Part shown: one piece after another, positions 1 to 6,571 of the stretch | How the letters are laid out: every line of letters begins with the position of its first letter | Numbering within the stretch: position 1 is the stretch's first letter | Assembly (NCBI GenBank): GCA_024763575.1 | Contig: JANTFF010000029.1 | Location: 1-7,167, forward strand | DNA from: Sulfurovum sp. | Lineage (GTDB): Bacteria > Campylobacterota > Campylobacteria > Campylobacterales > Sulfurovaceae | Length of the DNA stretch: 7,167 nucleotides | Direction: 5' to 3' | Made by a program: the position numbers and the translations under genes | Notes under the pieces: generated by a model | Told to the model about the DNA's origin: nothing | The model's database searches: none | What the model saw: the letters and a program-made list of their open reading frames with translations, nothing else

Positions 1-382
1 AACAAATAGATTCAAACAAGAGGCTAAATATGAACCTGTTATTGAGACAGTATATGGTGAGGAAGTTTCAGAAAATATAACAGATAGTAGATATGACGAC
101 CCTTATATTTCATTAAGTGTCACAGAGAATTATCCTAAAATAGAACAACTGTCAAAAAAAATATCTATTCAAGTTGGTGCATTTAGAAGATATGCAGGAG
201 CAAAAATATATGCTAAAAGGTATGGAATGTTGAGCCATCAATACAAAACTATAATCAAAAATGATATTAAAGATAACAAACCTCTATATCGTGTTAGAAT
301 AGAAGGCTTTGCAAATGAACATAAAGCTAAGGCTTTTATGTCTCGATATAGTTTAAATGGAGCATTTTTAGTTAGAAAGTAA
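1..382 (+). CDS. rlpA: SPOR-domain protein, C-terminal part (probable septal ring lytic transglycosylase RlpA), 5' end outside window
   Basis: The reading frame is open from the left edge (first full codon at 2) to a TAA at 380-382, giving 126 residues. Residues 1-53 are a polar, charged linker. Residues 54-126 look like a SPOR domain: it opens with ISIQVGAF, has a helix with RRYAGAKIYAKRY, then a strand with PLYRVRIEGF and a final helix ending in GAFLVRK. SPOR domains bind denuded glycan strands in septal peptidoglycan. RlpA proteins have a double-psi beta-barrel catalytic domain followed by a linker and a SPOR domain, and the wording of this tail matches RlpA as I know it from Campylobacterota. 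The catalytic domain is not visible here, so another SPOR protein remains possible. No convincing terminator follows it, and it is separated from the operon downstream by 81 bases that hold a promoter. Confidence 0.75.
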   Translation, partial: TNRFKQEAKYEPVIETVYGEEVSENITDSRYDDPYISLSVTENYPKIEQLSKKISIQVGAFRRYAGAKIYAKRYGMLSHQYKTIIKNDIKDNKPLYRVRIEGFANEHKAKAFMSRYSLNGAFLVRK

Positions 383-412
383 AATAATTAATCACACTAA
401 CAATACAATATT

Positions 413-429
413 ATCTTTAACTTAAAGAT
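413..429. repeat. Perfect 8-1-8 palindrome, candidate operator upstream of the mrp operon
   Basis: ATCTTTAA-C-TTAAAGAT is a perfect inverted repeat with a single central base. It ends one base before the TATAAT at 431-436, so a bound dimer would cover the spacer and -35 region. It is unlikely to be an intrinsic terminator, because the stem is AT-rich and no run of T follows. The palindrome is read directly from the sequence; its role as an operator is inferred. Confidence 0.45.
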
Positions 430-430
430 G

Positions 431-436
431 TATAAT
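431..436 (+). promoter_or_regulatory. Probable -10 element of the mrp operon promoter
   Basis: A consensus TATAAT lies 27 bases before the ATG at 464, which leaves room for a short leader containing the AAGG Shine-Dalgarno at 453-456. There is no good -35 hexamer: 17 bases upstream the sequence is ATATTA. A weak -35 region is usual for sigma-70-type promoters in Campylobacterota. This is the only promoter-like element I see before the eight overlapping genes. Confidence 0.5.
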
Positions 437-463
437 TTCACCTAATTAATACAAGGTCAAAAC

Positions 464-727
464 ATGATTAATTTTTTAATTTTTTTAACACTTATTGCAA
501 TTGGTTTATCTTTTATTAGATTTCTAAAAGGACCTCATCTGACTGATAGGGTTGTGGCTTTTGATGCTATGGGGGTAATGGCTGTATCTTTATTAGTTAT
601 ACTCTCTGTTACTATCAAAGATAATATATATCTCGATGTGGCTTTTGTCTTTGCTCTTATTGGATTTATTGGTACTATAATTTTCTCACGATTTAATGTA
701 GTAAAAGAGGGAGATGATAATGAGTAG
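464..727 (+). CDS. mrpF: Mrp/Mnh cation antiporter subunit F (MbhB-like)
   Basis: This 87-residue protein has three predicted membrane helices, the usual size for MrpF. The family signature is clear: GPHLTDRVVAFD at residues 23-34, followed by YLDVAF at 56-61 and the third helix with GFIGT. MrpF is a small membrane subunit of Mrp Na+/H+ antiporters and of the Mrp-like part of membrane-bound hydrogenase and sulfane-sulfur reductase complexes (MbhB/MbsB). The start at 464 has an AAGG Shine-Dalgarno 7 bases upstream. It is the first gene of the operon and overlaps mrpG. In standard Mrp and Mbh operons mrpE (mbhA) lies directly before it. Here there is none, and the upstream neighbour is rlpA. 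Confidence 0.93.
   Translation: MINFLIFLTLIAIGLSFIRFLKGPHLTDRVVAFDAMGVMAVSLLVILSVTIKDNIYLDVAFVFALIGFIGTIIFSRFNVVKEGDDNE
706..713 (+). promoter_or_regulatory. Shine-Dalgarno that decides the mrpG start
   Basis: AGAGGGAG lies inside the end of mrpF. It abuts the ATG at 714 with no spacer but sits 6 bases before the ATG at 720. The later ATG is therefore the better start for mrpG. Confidence 0.6.
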
Positions 728-1031
728 TATCGGTTTTATATTTATATTTTTGGGCATACTCTTTTTGATTTTAAGCTCTATTGGGCTTTTGAGGATGCCT
801 GATACTCTAACACGAATGCACGCTGGAACGAAAGCCTCTACACTAGGAAGTCTATTAGTTATAGTTGGGGCTATATTTATTGAACCAACTCTTTGGTTCA
901 AACTCTCACTTCTTGGATTTTTCTTGCTTATAACTAATCCTCTCTCTTCTTCTATTTTGGCACGAAGTACTTATCTAAAATTTGGCTTTTTGAACAAAAG
1001 TGGAATAGATGATTTAAAGGATAATAAATGA
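720..1031 (+). CDS. mrpG: Mrp/Mnh cation antiporter subunit G (MbhC-like)
   Basis: This 103-residue protein has three hydrophobic helices, typical of MrpG. The signature is at residues 22-43, reading GLLRMPDTLTRMHAGTKAST followed by LG, which is the most conserved stretch of the PhaG/MnhG family. MrpG is a small membrane subunit that packs with MrpF in Mrp antiporters and in Mbh/Mbs complexes. An in-frame ATG at 714 would add two residues, but the Shine-Dalgarno at 706-713 is correctly spaced only for 720. The gene overlaps mrpF by 8 nt and the next gene by 4 nt (ATGA), so translation is probably coupled. The C-terminal tail is charged (GIDDLKDNK). Confidence 0.93.
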   Translation: MSSIGFIFIFLGILFLILSSIGLLRMPDTLTRMHAGTKASTLGSLLVIVGAIFIEPTLWFKLSLLGFFLLITNPLSSSILARSTYLKFGFLNKSGIDDLKDNK

Positions 1032-1276
1032 TAGGTTTGATTATTTTAGCTATTTTTGTCTCTATGATTATATTGGCTATTTTTATAATTTTTAATAGAG
1101 ATTTACCCCATAGTGTTATACTCTTTATGGGATTTGGGTTAGGAAGTGTCGTTCTGTTTTTCCTATTTTCTGCTCCTGATGTAGCACTAACTGAAGCAGT
1201 TATCGGAACTGGGGCTAGTAGTGTAGTGTTATTGGTTACACTTCTTCAAGTAAGAAGAAAAGAGAGAAAAAGATGA
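1028..1276 (+). CDS. DUF4040 / MbhD-like subunit (equivalent to a C-terminal domain of MrpA)
   Basis: This 82-residue protein has three membrane segments and the diagnostic motif APDVALTEA at residues 49-57, followed by VIGTGASSVV. In classical Mrp antiporters this domain is the region of MrpA after the NuoL-like part. In archaeal Mbh/Mbs complexes it is a free-standing subunit, MbhD. The free-standing form here, with no fused MrpA, points to the Mbh/Mbs type of complex rather than a stand-alone Mrp antiporter. The C-terminus is strongly basic (RRKERKR), consistent with an inside-facing tail. An AAAGGA Shine-Dalgarno lies 6 bases upstream. The gene overlaps both neighbours by 4 nt (ATGA). Confidence 0.88.
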   Translation: MIGLIILAIFVSMIILAIFIIFNRDLPHSVILFMGFGLGSVVLFFLFSAPDVALTEAVIGTGASSVVLLVTLLQVRRKERKR

Positions 1277-1983
1277 GTATCAAACAAAAAATATCTATAC
1301 AGACTATCTCGGTCTCATTTGTTGTCTCTATTATGATTATAATACTTCTTGGTATTTTACTAAATTTTACAACTCAATTTCAACCTACTTTAGGTAGTGA
1401 TTTATTAGCTATTAATGCTAATAGTACGGAAACTGCAAATGCTGTAACATCTGTAGTTACCTATTTTAGGGGATTTGATACTTTAGGAGAGGTTACTATT
1501 CTATTTTTGTCTATTTTTGGTGTTAGTTTAGGATTAGAGGGTTTTAAAGAGAAGCTAAATATATTTAGTTATCAAAATACGCTTTTGAAAATAGGAGTTG
1601 ATACACTTTTTCCTATTATTATACTATTTGGTATATATGTAATAGTTCATGGTCACCTAAGCCCTGGTGGTGGGTTTCAAGGTGGTGTGATTATTGCTAG
1701 TGGATTTTTGCTTATGTTTTTGGCAAAAGGTGATGATTTTAGTATCAATCATAAGATATTAGAACTAGTTGAGTCTCTAAGTGGAGCTGGATTTATACTT
1801 ATAGCTCTACTTGGGCTTTTGGTTACAGATAGATTTTTAGGTAATTTTATACCTATTGGAGAGGTTGGAGAGTTATTTAGTGGTGGGATTATACCACTTA
1901 TTTATATATTTGTAGGTATAAAAGTATCTGCTGAAATAACTGCACTACTAGAGTATTTTATAAGGATTAAAGATGTTAGATAG
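1273..1983 (+). CDS. mrpB: Fused MbhE-like domain + MrpB/MnhB subunit (MbhF)
   Basis: This 236-residue protein holds two family domains. Residues 1-95 resemble MbhE, the last domain of MrpA: a first helix, then VVTYFRGFDTLGEVTILF with RGFDT at 66-70 and Glu73, then a second helix. Residues 100-236 are MnhB/MrpB: helix, then HGHLSPGGGFQGG at 126-138, the family hallmark, then three more helices. In Mbh operons these are separate proteins (MbhE and MbhF). In classical Mrp the first domain sits at the end of MrpA and the second is MrpB. Both are membrane subunits at the junction of the antiporter-like modules. The gene overlaps the DUF4040 gene by 4 nt and mrpC by 11 nt. No frameshift or linker suggests a recent accident; both halves keep their signatures. 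Confidence 0.9.
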   Translation: MSIKQKISIQTISVSFVVSIMIIILLGILLNFTTQFQPTLGSDLLAINANSTETANAVTSVVTYFRGFDTLGEVTILFLSIFGVSLGLEGFKEKLNIFSYQNTLLKIGVDTLFPIIILFGIYVIVHGHLSPGGGFQGGVIIASGFLLMFLAKGDDFSINHKILELVESLSGAGFILIALLGLLVTDRFLGNFIPIGEVGELFSGGIIPLIYIFVGIKVSAEITALLEYFIRIKDVR

Positions 1984-2359
1984 TTTTAATCAAACCCCTT
2001 TTTTACATAGTGTTATTACTATTGGTTCTTTTTTGATTTTGCTTATTGGTTTAATTGGAGCATTGAGTAAAAAAAATTTATTCAAAGTTTTTTTGTCATT
2101 AGCTATTGCTGAGAGTAGTCTATTTATCTATTTTATTGGAATGCACTTTAGTGTAGATAAAGTTGCTCCAATTGTGACAGACCAAGTCACAAAATTTAGT
2201 AGTAATATGGTTGACCCTGTTCCACAAGCTATGATTTTAACCACTATTGTTATTGGTATTGCTGTTTTATCATTGGGTCTATCTTTTGTTATTAGTTATT
2301 ATAAACTTACTGGCAAAATGAGAATAGATGAGATGGACGAATTAGGAGATAATAAATGA
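1973..2359 (+). CDS. mrpC: Mrp/Mnh cation antiporter subunit C (NuoK-like, MbhG)
   Basis: This 128-residue protein has three membrane helices and the NuoK/MrpC fold. The second helix carries NLFKVFLSLAIAESSLFIYF with Glu47, the acidic residue expected in the membrane for NuoK homologues. The MrpC signature DPVPQA is at residues 81-86, followed by MILTTIVIGIA. NuoK-type subunits provide a Glu on the hydrophilic axis of complex I-like machines. The loop at 60-80 (VDKVAPIVTDQV...) matches the MrpC API region. The start has an AAGGA about 7 bases upstream, within the end of mrpB. The tail is acidic (IDEMDELGD). The gene overlaps mrpB by 11 nt and mrpD by 4 nt. Confidence 0.93.
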   Translation: MLDSFNQTPFLHSVITIGSFLILLIGLIGALSKKNLFKVFLSLAIAESSLFIYFIGMHFSVDKVAPIVTDQVTKFSSNMVDPVPQAMILTTIVIGIAVLSLGLSFVISYYKLTGKMRIDEMDELGDNK

Positions 2360-3747
2360 GTCTATTATATTTTATAGCTATTCCACTATTAGCCTCTTTT
2401 TTAACTCTATTTTTAAAAAATTATCTAAGATATGTATCTGTAGCTACCAACTCTCTTTTATTGGTTTTGGCTTATTTTGCAATAGATAGTCTGCCTATTA
2501 CAGAGGACATATCTTTTCACTCACCTTTGGCTATATCTTTTGTATTAACTAAAGGTTCAGCATTTTTTATGACACTATTTATTGGTATCTCTTGGCTATT
2601 TTCACTATATAATATCAATCAAGAGAGTAGAAAAGATATATTTATACTAACCAATATGCTATTAATTGGAACAATTGGTCTAGTACTTAGTGGAGATATT
2701 TTCAATATATATATCTTTTTTGAGATTTCAAGTATCACAGCATATATTTTAACCTCTCTAAACCGTGATGCCAAAGCATACAATGGAGCGATAAAATATA
2801 TGATAATAGGAAGTATAGCATCTATATTTTTACTAATTGGTATTATGAGCATATATCTAAATATAGGTACACTAAACATCATAACAATAGGTGAGAGATT
2901 TGGATATATGGAACATAACACTCAATTTCTAGTACTGCTCTCACTATTTATAGGTTTTGGTATCAAAGCAGAGATTTTTCCTCTAAACTTTTGGGCTGTG
3001 GATATATATCAATCAACTAGTAGTAAAATCAATGCTCTATTTAGTGCTATTTTGTCCAAAGCTTATATATTTGTATTTTTCCATATAGCTTATCTATGGG
3101 GAGTTGATAGCAAATATCTACTATTTACAGCTATTATAGGTATTATCTCTTTTGGTATAGCCGAAACTTCATCACTAAAAAGCAAAGATACCAAAAGGGT
3201 ATTGGCATACTCTACTCTAGGGCAGTTGGGTATTTTGTTTGTAGGGTTCTCTTATGGTAGTGTAGCTGTTATGAGTGGGGCTATATTTTTGGTTTTTATG
3301 CACTCTATTACTAAACTTATGCTGTTTTTATCTCTTGATATTTTAGAAAATAGATTTGGACAAACAAGTATAGAGATATTCAAACAGTTCAAATCTCCTT
3401 TTTTGGTTGTAATTTTTACTATAGGGTTTTTGTCTCTTTTGGGTCTGCCACCATTTGGAGGATTTATTGCCAAACTTACTATCTTGATAGGTTTAGCAGG
3501 GCTTAAAGCTTATATTATGATGAGTGCAATACTAGCTATATCACTAATTGAAGCTGTTTATCTATTTAGACTACTATCCTTTACAAGAGATACTCAACCT
3601 AAAGTCAAAATATCAATACCTCTACTACAAAAAGTGATACTTGGCTCAATTGCTTTAGCGATTATATATTTTGGTATTTTCCCAAATACACTACTAGATA
3701 TATCAGCTAAAGTAGCTAGTTCAATTATAGGAGGAGTTCATGTTTAA
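2356..3747 (+). CDS. mrpD: Antiporter-like subunit MrpD / MbhH (NuoM/NuoN family)
   Basis: This 463-residue protein has about 14 membrane helices. The key ion-path residues of the proton-conducting NuoL/M/N family are all visible: Glu123 in SGDIFNIYIFFEISS (TM5), Lys204 in GFGIKAEIFPLNFW (TM7), Lys235 in AILSKAYIF (TM8), His316 and Lys320 in FMHSITKLM, and Lys373 in LPPFGGFIAKL (TM12). The KAEIFPLN wording is closer to the Mbh/Mbs H subunits and MrpD than to NuoM. The role is ion translocation (H+ and/or Na+) in the membrane arm. The start is set by AGGAG at 2344-2348 and overlaps mrpC by 4 nt. The length is slightly below a typical MrpD of about 490-500 residues. The gene is apparently intact. 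Confidence 0.93.
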   Translation: MSLLYFIAIPLLASFLTLFLKNYLRYVSVATNSLLLVLAYFAIDSLPITEDISFHSPLAISFVLTKGSAFFMTLFIGISWLFSLYNINQESRKDIFILTNMLLIGTIGLVLSGDIFNIYIFFEISSITAYILTSLNRDAKAYNGAIKYMIIGSIASIFLLIGIMSIYLNIGTLNIITIGERFGYMEHNTQFLVLLSLFIGFGIKAEIFPLNFWAVDIYQSTSSKINALFSAILSKAYIFVFFHIAYLWGVDSKYLLFTAIIGIISFGIAETSSLKSKDTKRVLAYSTLGQLGILFVGFSYGSVAVMSGAIFLVFMHSITKLMLFLSLDILENRFGQTSIEIFKQFKSPFLVVIFTIGFLSLLGLPPFGGFIAKLTILIGLAGLKAYIMMSAILAISLIEAVYLFRLLSFTRDTQPKVKISIPLLQKVILGSIALAIIYFGIFPNTLLDISAKVASSIIGGVHV

Positions 3748-5353
3748 TTTTGCTATTACCTCACTAGGAAATCTATTTTTTGGATTAAGTTTAGTTGTTT
3801 TTATCTCTTTATGGTTTATCAAAAGGGAAGATATACTACTCCAAACACTCCTTTTAAGCTCTTTGGGTATTATATTTTATGCTAATGACCTCATCACTCT
3901 TTTTATTGGTTGGGAGATTATGAGTTGGAGTAGCTATTTGATTATCTCAAAAAAAGCCTCACTTGAAACCTCTCAAAAGTATATTATCTTTAATCTAGGA
4001 GCAGGTTTTGCACTACTTGGTGCGATAGTGATTATATATAGTTTTGTAGGTAGTTTCCTATATAGTGAAATAGTTTTCAATGAAATTCCTGTAAGCTTTA
4101 GAAAACCTATATATATTTTGCTACTTATTACTATATTTATCAAATCAGCTATTATGCCTTTTCACTACTGGGTAGTTGATACTTATGAGGAGTCAGATAA
4201 TATATTTAGTGCAATTTTGAGTGCTATTATCTCAAAAGCTGGAATTTTTCTATTTATAACTCTATTTATTAAAATAATAGGGTACAAATATCTACAAACA
4301 AATCTATTTGATATAGTAGCATGGCTTGGGGTTATTACCTCTATTGTAGCCACAATCAAAGCCATATCACAAGATAGTATGAAACGACTTTTGGCATACT
4401 CTTCTATTGCACAAGTGGGATATATTGTTACAGTTTTGGCTATACTAAATAGTAGTGGATTGGAAGCTGGTCTATATCACACTATTATTCATACATTTGT
4501 AAAACTTCTTCTATTTGTAAACATAGCCTCTATTATCTATATTACAGGCAAAACCAAATTTAGTGAACTAGGAGGGTTACTATATGAGTACCCTACTCTA
4601 TTTATACTATTAGTTATTGGAATTATAGGTTTAGCAGGTATGCCACCACTAGCTGGATTTAATAGTAAATTCTTAATCTACACCACACTATTAGAACAGA
4701 AAAAAGCTCTACTATTAGTAGCTGTGATGTTTAGTTCGGCTACAGCCTTTTTGTACTGCTACAAATTAGTATATGGTATATATCTAGGACAACCCACCCA
4801 CTCCAAAGAGTCATACCAAAAGTTACCAAATAGTTACTATATAGCTCAAATTATTGGTGCTTTAGTTTTGATAGTTTTAGCTATATTCCCATCTCTAGTG
4901 ATAGAAGAGTTCAATACTATTTTAATTTCACTTGGATTTAAACCAACTGATTTTAAATCTCTATTTGAACTAAATGGTAGATTTGCATCATTTAATGGTG
5001 GAGTTATAATGAGTGTGTTTATATCTATATTTGTAGTAATTTTATTGATAGCTTATAAACTTAAAAACAAAACTAGAAAAGTCAAAGATAGATTGGATAT
5101 AAGCTACTGTGGAGAGACTCCAAACCCAAATATAAACCTACATTACGGTTATGGACTAGGCAAAGAGCTTAGTAGAATAGGTTTTATAAAAATGGTTTTA
5201 AATAATAGTACCCAAAAATATTGGGAACAGATTAAAACTATTACACAAGATAGCTCACTACTAATCAAACAGTTTTATAATATGAGTATCCAAAATATTG
5301 GACTAATTATAATTCTGTTTTTCACTATTTTACTATTGAGAGGAGTTCAATAA
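3740..5353 (+). CDS. Second antiporter-like subunit, NuoL/HyfB/MbhH' type, with short N-terminus
   Basis: This 537-residue protein is a paralogue of the upstream MrpD. Expected ion-path residues are present: Glu59 in GWEIMSWSSYLI (TM5 equivalent), Lys135 in FIKSAIMPFHYW (TM7), Lys166 in IISKAGIF (TM8), His251 and Lys255 in IIHTFVKLLLF, and Lys310 in GMPPLAGFNSKF (TM12). The C-terminal part resembles HyfB and Mbs H' proteins: a helix near 425-440, a polar segment with YCGETPN at 456-462, a long polar stretch at about 478-515 that could be a lateral helix, and a final helix at 517-533. The TM5 Glu is at residue 59, whereas it is near 140 in NuoL, so the first two helices appear to be missing. 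A strong GGAGGAG at 3730-3736 supports this start. The gene overlaps mrpD by 8 nt and the next gene by 1 nt. Two antiporter subunits in one operon recall the Mbs (formerly Mbx) layout. Confidence 0.88.
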   Translation: MFNFAITSLGNLFFGLSLVVFISLWFIKREDILLQTLLLSSLGIIFYANDLITLFIGWEIMSWSSYLIISKKASLETSQKYIIFNLGAGFALLGAIVIIYSFVGSFLYSEIVFNEIPVSFRKPIYILLLITIFIKSAIMPFHYWVVDTYEESDNIFSAILSAIISKAGIFLFITLFIKIIGYKYLQTNLFDIVAWLGVITSIVATIKAISQDSMKRLLAYSSIAQVGYIVTVLAILNSSGLEAGLYHTIIHTFVKLLLFVNIASIIYITGKTKFSELGGLLYEYPTLFILLVIGIIGLAGMPPLAGFNSKFLIYTTLLEQKKALLLVAVMFSSATAFLYCYKLVYGIYLGQPTHSKESYQKLPNSYYIAQIIGALVLIVLAIFPSLVIEEFNTILISLGFKPTDFKSLFELNGRFASFNGGVIMSVFISIFVVILLIAYKLKNKTRKVKDRLDISYCGETPNPNINLHYGYGLGKELSRIGFIKMVLNNSTQKYWEQIKTITQDSSLLIKQFYNMSIQNIGLIIILFFTILLLRGVQ

Positions 5354-6231
5354 TGTTTTTGGATATATTTTTTATGATAATCTTAGCCTACTCTTTTGGA
5401 TTTTTGTATTATGGACTCTATCGAAATATCAGTGCTAGAGTTCATGGTAGATTTGGTCCTCCTATTATCCAATCATTTATAGATAGTATCAAACTATTTA
5501 GCAAAGAGAACAGTACCAGTTTTGGTTGGGCATTTTATGCAGGGATAATATTTATGGCAACAGGTGCAGTGATTACTATGTTATTTATCCCATTTCTAAA
5601 CCATAGTACCCATTTGATAGGTCTTAGTCAATATGGAAACCTAATAGTAGTTCTATATCTCATGGTATTAGGACCATTGGGAAATGCTATAGGAATAGGA
5701 AGTAATGGAAACCCATTTGGAGTAATGGGAATAACACGAGGGCTTACTAGACTAATTGGATTGGAGATGCCTTTTTATATAGCAGTTATTGGGCTTATGA
5801 TAGCCAATCAAACGGCAGATATTAGTGTCATCATGGCAAATCAGAGCAGTATGTATAATGCTTTTGCACACCCACTTCTATTTATGGGAGCATTTATATC
5901 ATTTGTGGGCTTTATGGGTGCATCACCATTTGATGTAGTTGGAGCACCTCAAGAGGTATATAGTGGACCAGCAACAGAGTTTAGTGGTAAGTTTTTTGCT
6001 TTGGCACTATCCCAAAGTGCAATATTCTCATTTACCAAACTACTTTTGATAGTCAATCTATTTTTGGGTGGGGCTGATAATCTATTTTTGTTAGTTATCA
6101 AGACATTTATTCTATTTATGGCTGTAGTTTTGGTGGGGAATGTTTACTCTAGGTTTACTACAGTCCAAAGTGTTGAGTTTTTGATTAAAGTTCCTACTGT
6201 TATTGCTTTGGTTGGGTTGTTTTTTGTGTAG
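5353..6231 (+). CDS. NuoH/HyfC/MbhM-type membrane subunit of a group 4 hydrogenase-like complex
   Basis: This 292-residue protein has about eight helices and is close to HycD/HyfC in size. Motifs in order: ARVHGRFGPPIIQSFIDSIK then LFSKE at residues 28-52, the conserved first cytoplasmic loop; NGNPFGVMGITRGLT at 118-132; Glu138 in GLEMPF; SPFDVVGAPQEVYSGPATEF then SGK at 191-213. In complex I and group 4 hydrogenases this subunit joins the membrane arm to the redox arm and shapes the quinone cavity or its remnant. The AR..RFGPP..Q wording fits hydrogenase-type members better than true NuoH. Gly197 stands where NuoH and HyfC usually have Glu (PFD..EA..E). The C-terminus (FTTVQSVEFLIKVPTVIALV...) looks complete. 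AGGAG lies at 5341-5345 and a TAATG junction couples it to the preceding gene. No terminator follows, and no redox-arm gene is next to it. Confidence 0.88.
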   Translation: MFLDIFFMIILAYSFGFLYYGLYRNISARVHGRFGPPIIQSFIDSIKLFSKENSTSFGWAFYAGIIFMATGAVITMLFIPFLNHSTHLIGLSQYGNLIVVLYLMVLGPLGNAIGIGSNGNPFGVMGITRGLTRLIGLEMPFYIAVIGLMIANQTADISVIMANQSSMYNAFAHPLLFMGAFISFVGFMGASPFDVVGAPQEVYSGPATEFSGKFFALALSQSAIFSFTKLLLIVNLFLGGADNLFLLVIKTFILFMAVVLVGNVYSRFTTVQSVEFLIKVPTVIALVGLFFV

Positions 6232-6264
6232 GGGGTTTATGATTATAAAGTTGTGAAAAAGATA

Positions 6265-6273
6265 TGTTATAAT
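6265..6273 (+). promoter_or_regulatory. Extended -10 promoter for the toxin-antitoxin pair
   Basis: TGTTATAAT is a consensus extended -10 (TGn-TATAAT), 19 bases before the antitoxin ATG. The -35 position holds only ATAAAG. An inverted repeat ATTATAA (6242-6248) / TTATAAT (6267-6273) frames it, with the right arm covering the -10; such arms could be operator half-sites for the antitoxin. In DNA this rich in A+T a 7-bp match could also be chance. Confidence 0.5.
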
Positions 6274-6292
6274 AAAAATAAAAGGAGAGAGA

Positions 6293-6571
6293 ATGCAATT
6301 GAGTATAAATATTGAAGATAGTTATCTCCAAGAACAGATAGCTAACTATATTTCCCAAAAGCATATACAAGCTAATGATTTTATAGTTGAGGTGTTAAAA
6401 CATTTTTTTGATAAAAACAATAGTGTTTTACATTATAAAACTCAAAATCCAGAAAAAGCATCTACTACAATAGATTTTGGGCTAGAGTCACAAAAGGATT
6501 ATAAACTTTTTGAAGATGTGAAAGATGTCAAAAGTTATGCGAAAGAGTTAAGAGATAATGCTTGGAAATAG
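6293..6571 (+). CDS. VapB-type antitoxin (probable)
   Basis: This small 92-residue protein lies directly before a PIN-domain toxin and overlaps it by 14 nt, the usual arrangement of VapBC pairs. The N-terminal part begins with a strand-like LSINIE followed by two helices (SYLQEQIANYISQ and NDFIVEVLKHFF), which could be a ribbon-helix-helix-like DNA-binding and dimerising unit. The C-terminal tail, with LFEDVKDVKSYAKELRDNAW at about residues 72-91, has the D..(S/E)YAK.LR...W wording common in toxin-binding tails of antitoxins. It has a strong AAAGGAG Shine-Dalgarno at 6281-6287 and its own promoter. Its role would be to neutralise the toxin and to repress the pair. The family assignment rests mainly on position and tail; I do not recognise the exact antitoxin family. 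Confidence 0.75.
   Translation: MQLSINIEDSYLQEQIANYISQKHIQANDFIVEVLKHFFDKNNSVLHYKTQNPEKASTTIDFGLESQKDYKLFEDVKDVKSYAKELRDNAWK

Noticed and set aside
413..436. Intrinsic terminator for the rlpA-like gene
   Set aside because: The stem is AT-rich with a minimal loop and is followed by TATAAT and mixed bases, not a T run. An operator or chance dyad is more likely.
714..719. Earlier ATG for mrpG at 714
   Set aside because: The Shine-Dalgarno at 706-713 abuts this ATG with no spacer. The ATG at 720 is correctly spaced and the family signature lies well inside either version.
2619..2921. 100-codon open frame on the - strand inside mrpD
   Set aside because: Antisense shadow of a well-supported membrane-protein gene, with no Shine-Dalgarno and no recognisable domain. 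The same applies to minus-strand frames at 686-901, 3252-3473 and 4183-4365.
464..6231. Classical stand-alone Mrp Na+/H+ antiporter operon (mrpABCDEFG)
   Set aside because: There is no mrpA with fused C-terminal domains and no mrpE. The DUF4040 domain is free-standing and a NuoH-type subunit is present, which is foreign to simple Mrp antiporters.
5353..6231. Truncation of the NuoH-type gene by the toxin-antitoxin insertion
   Set aside because: All conserved motifs are present and the C-terminus ends with the usual last helix. At 292 residues it is close to HycD/HyfC length.
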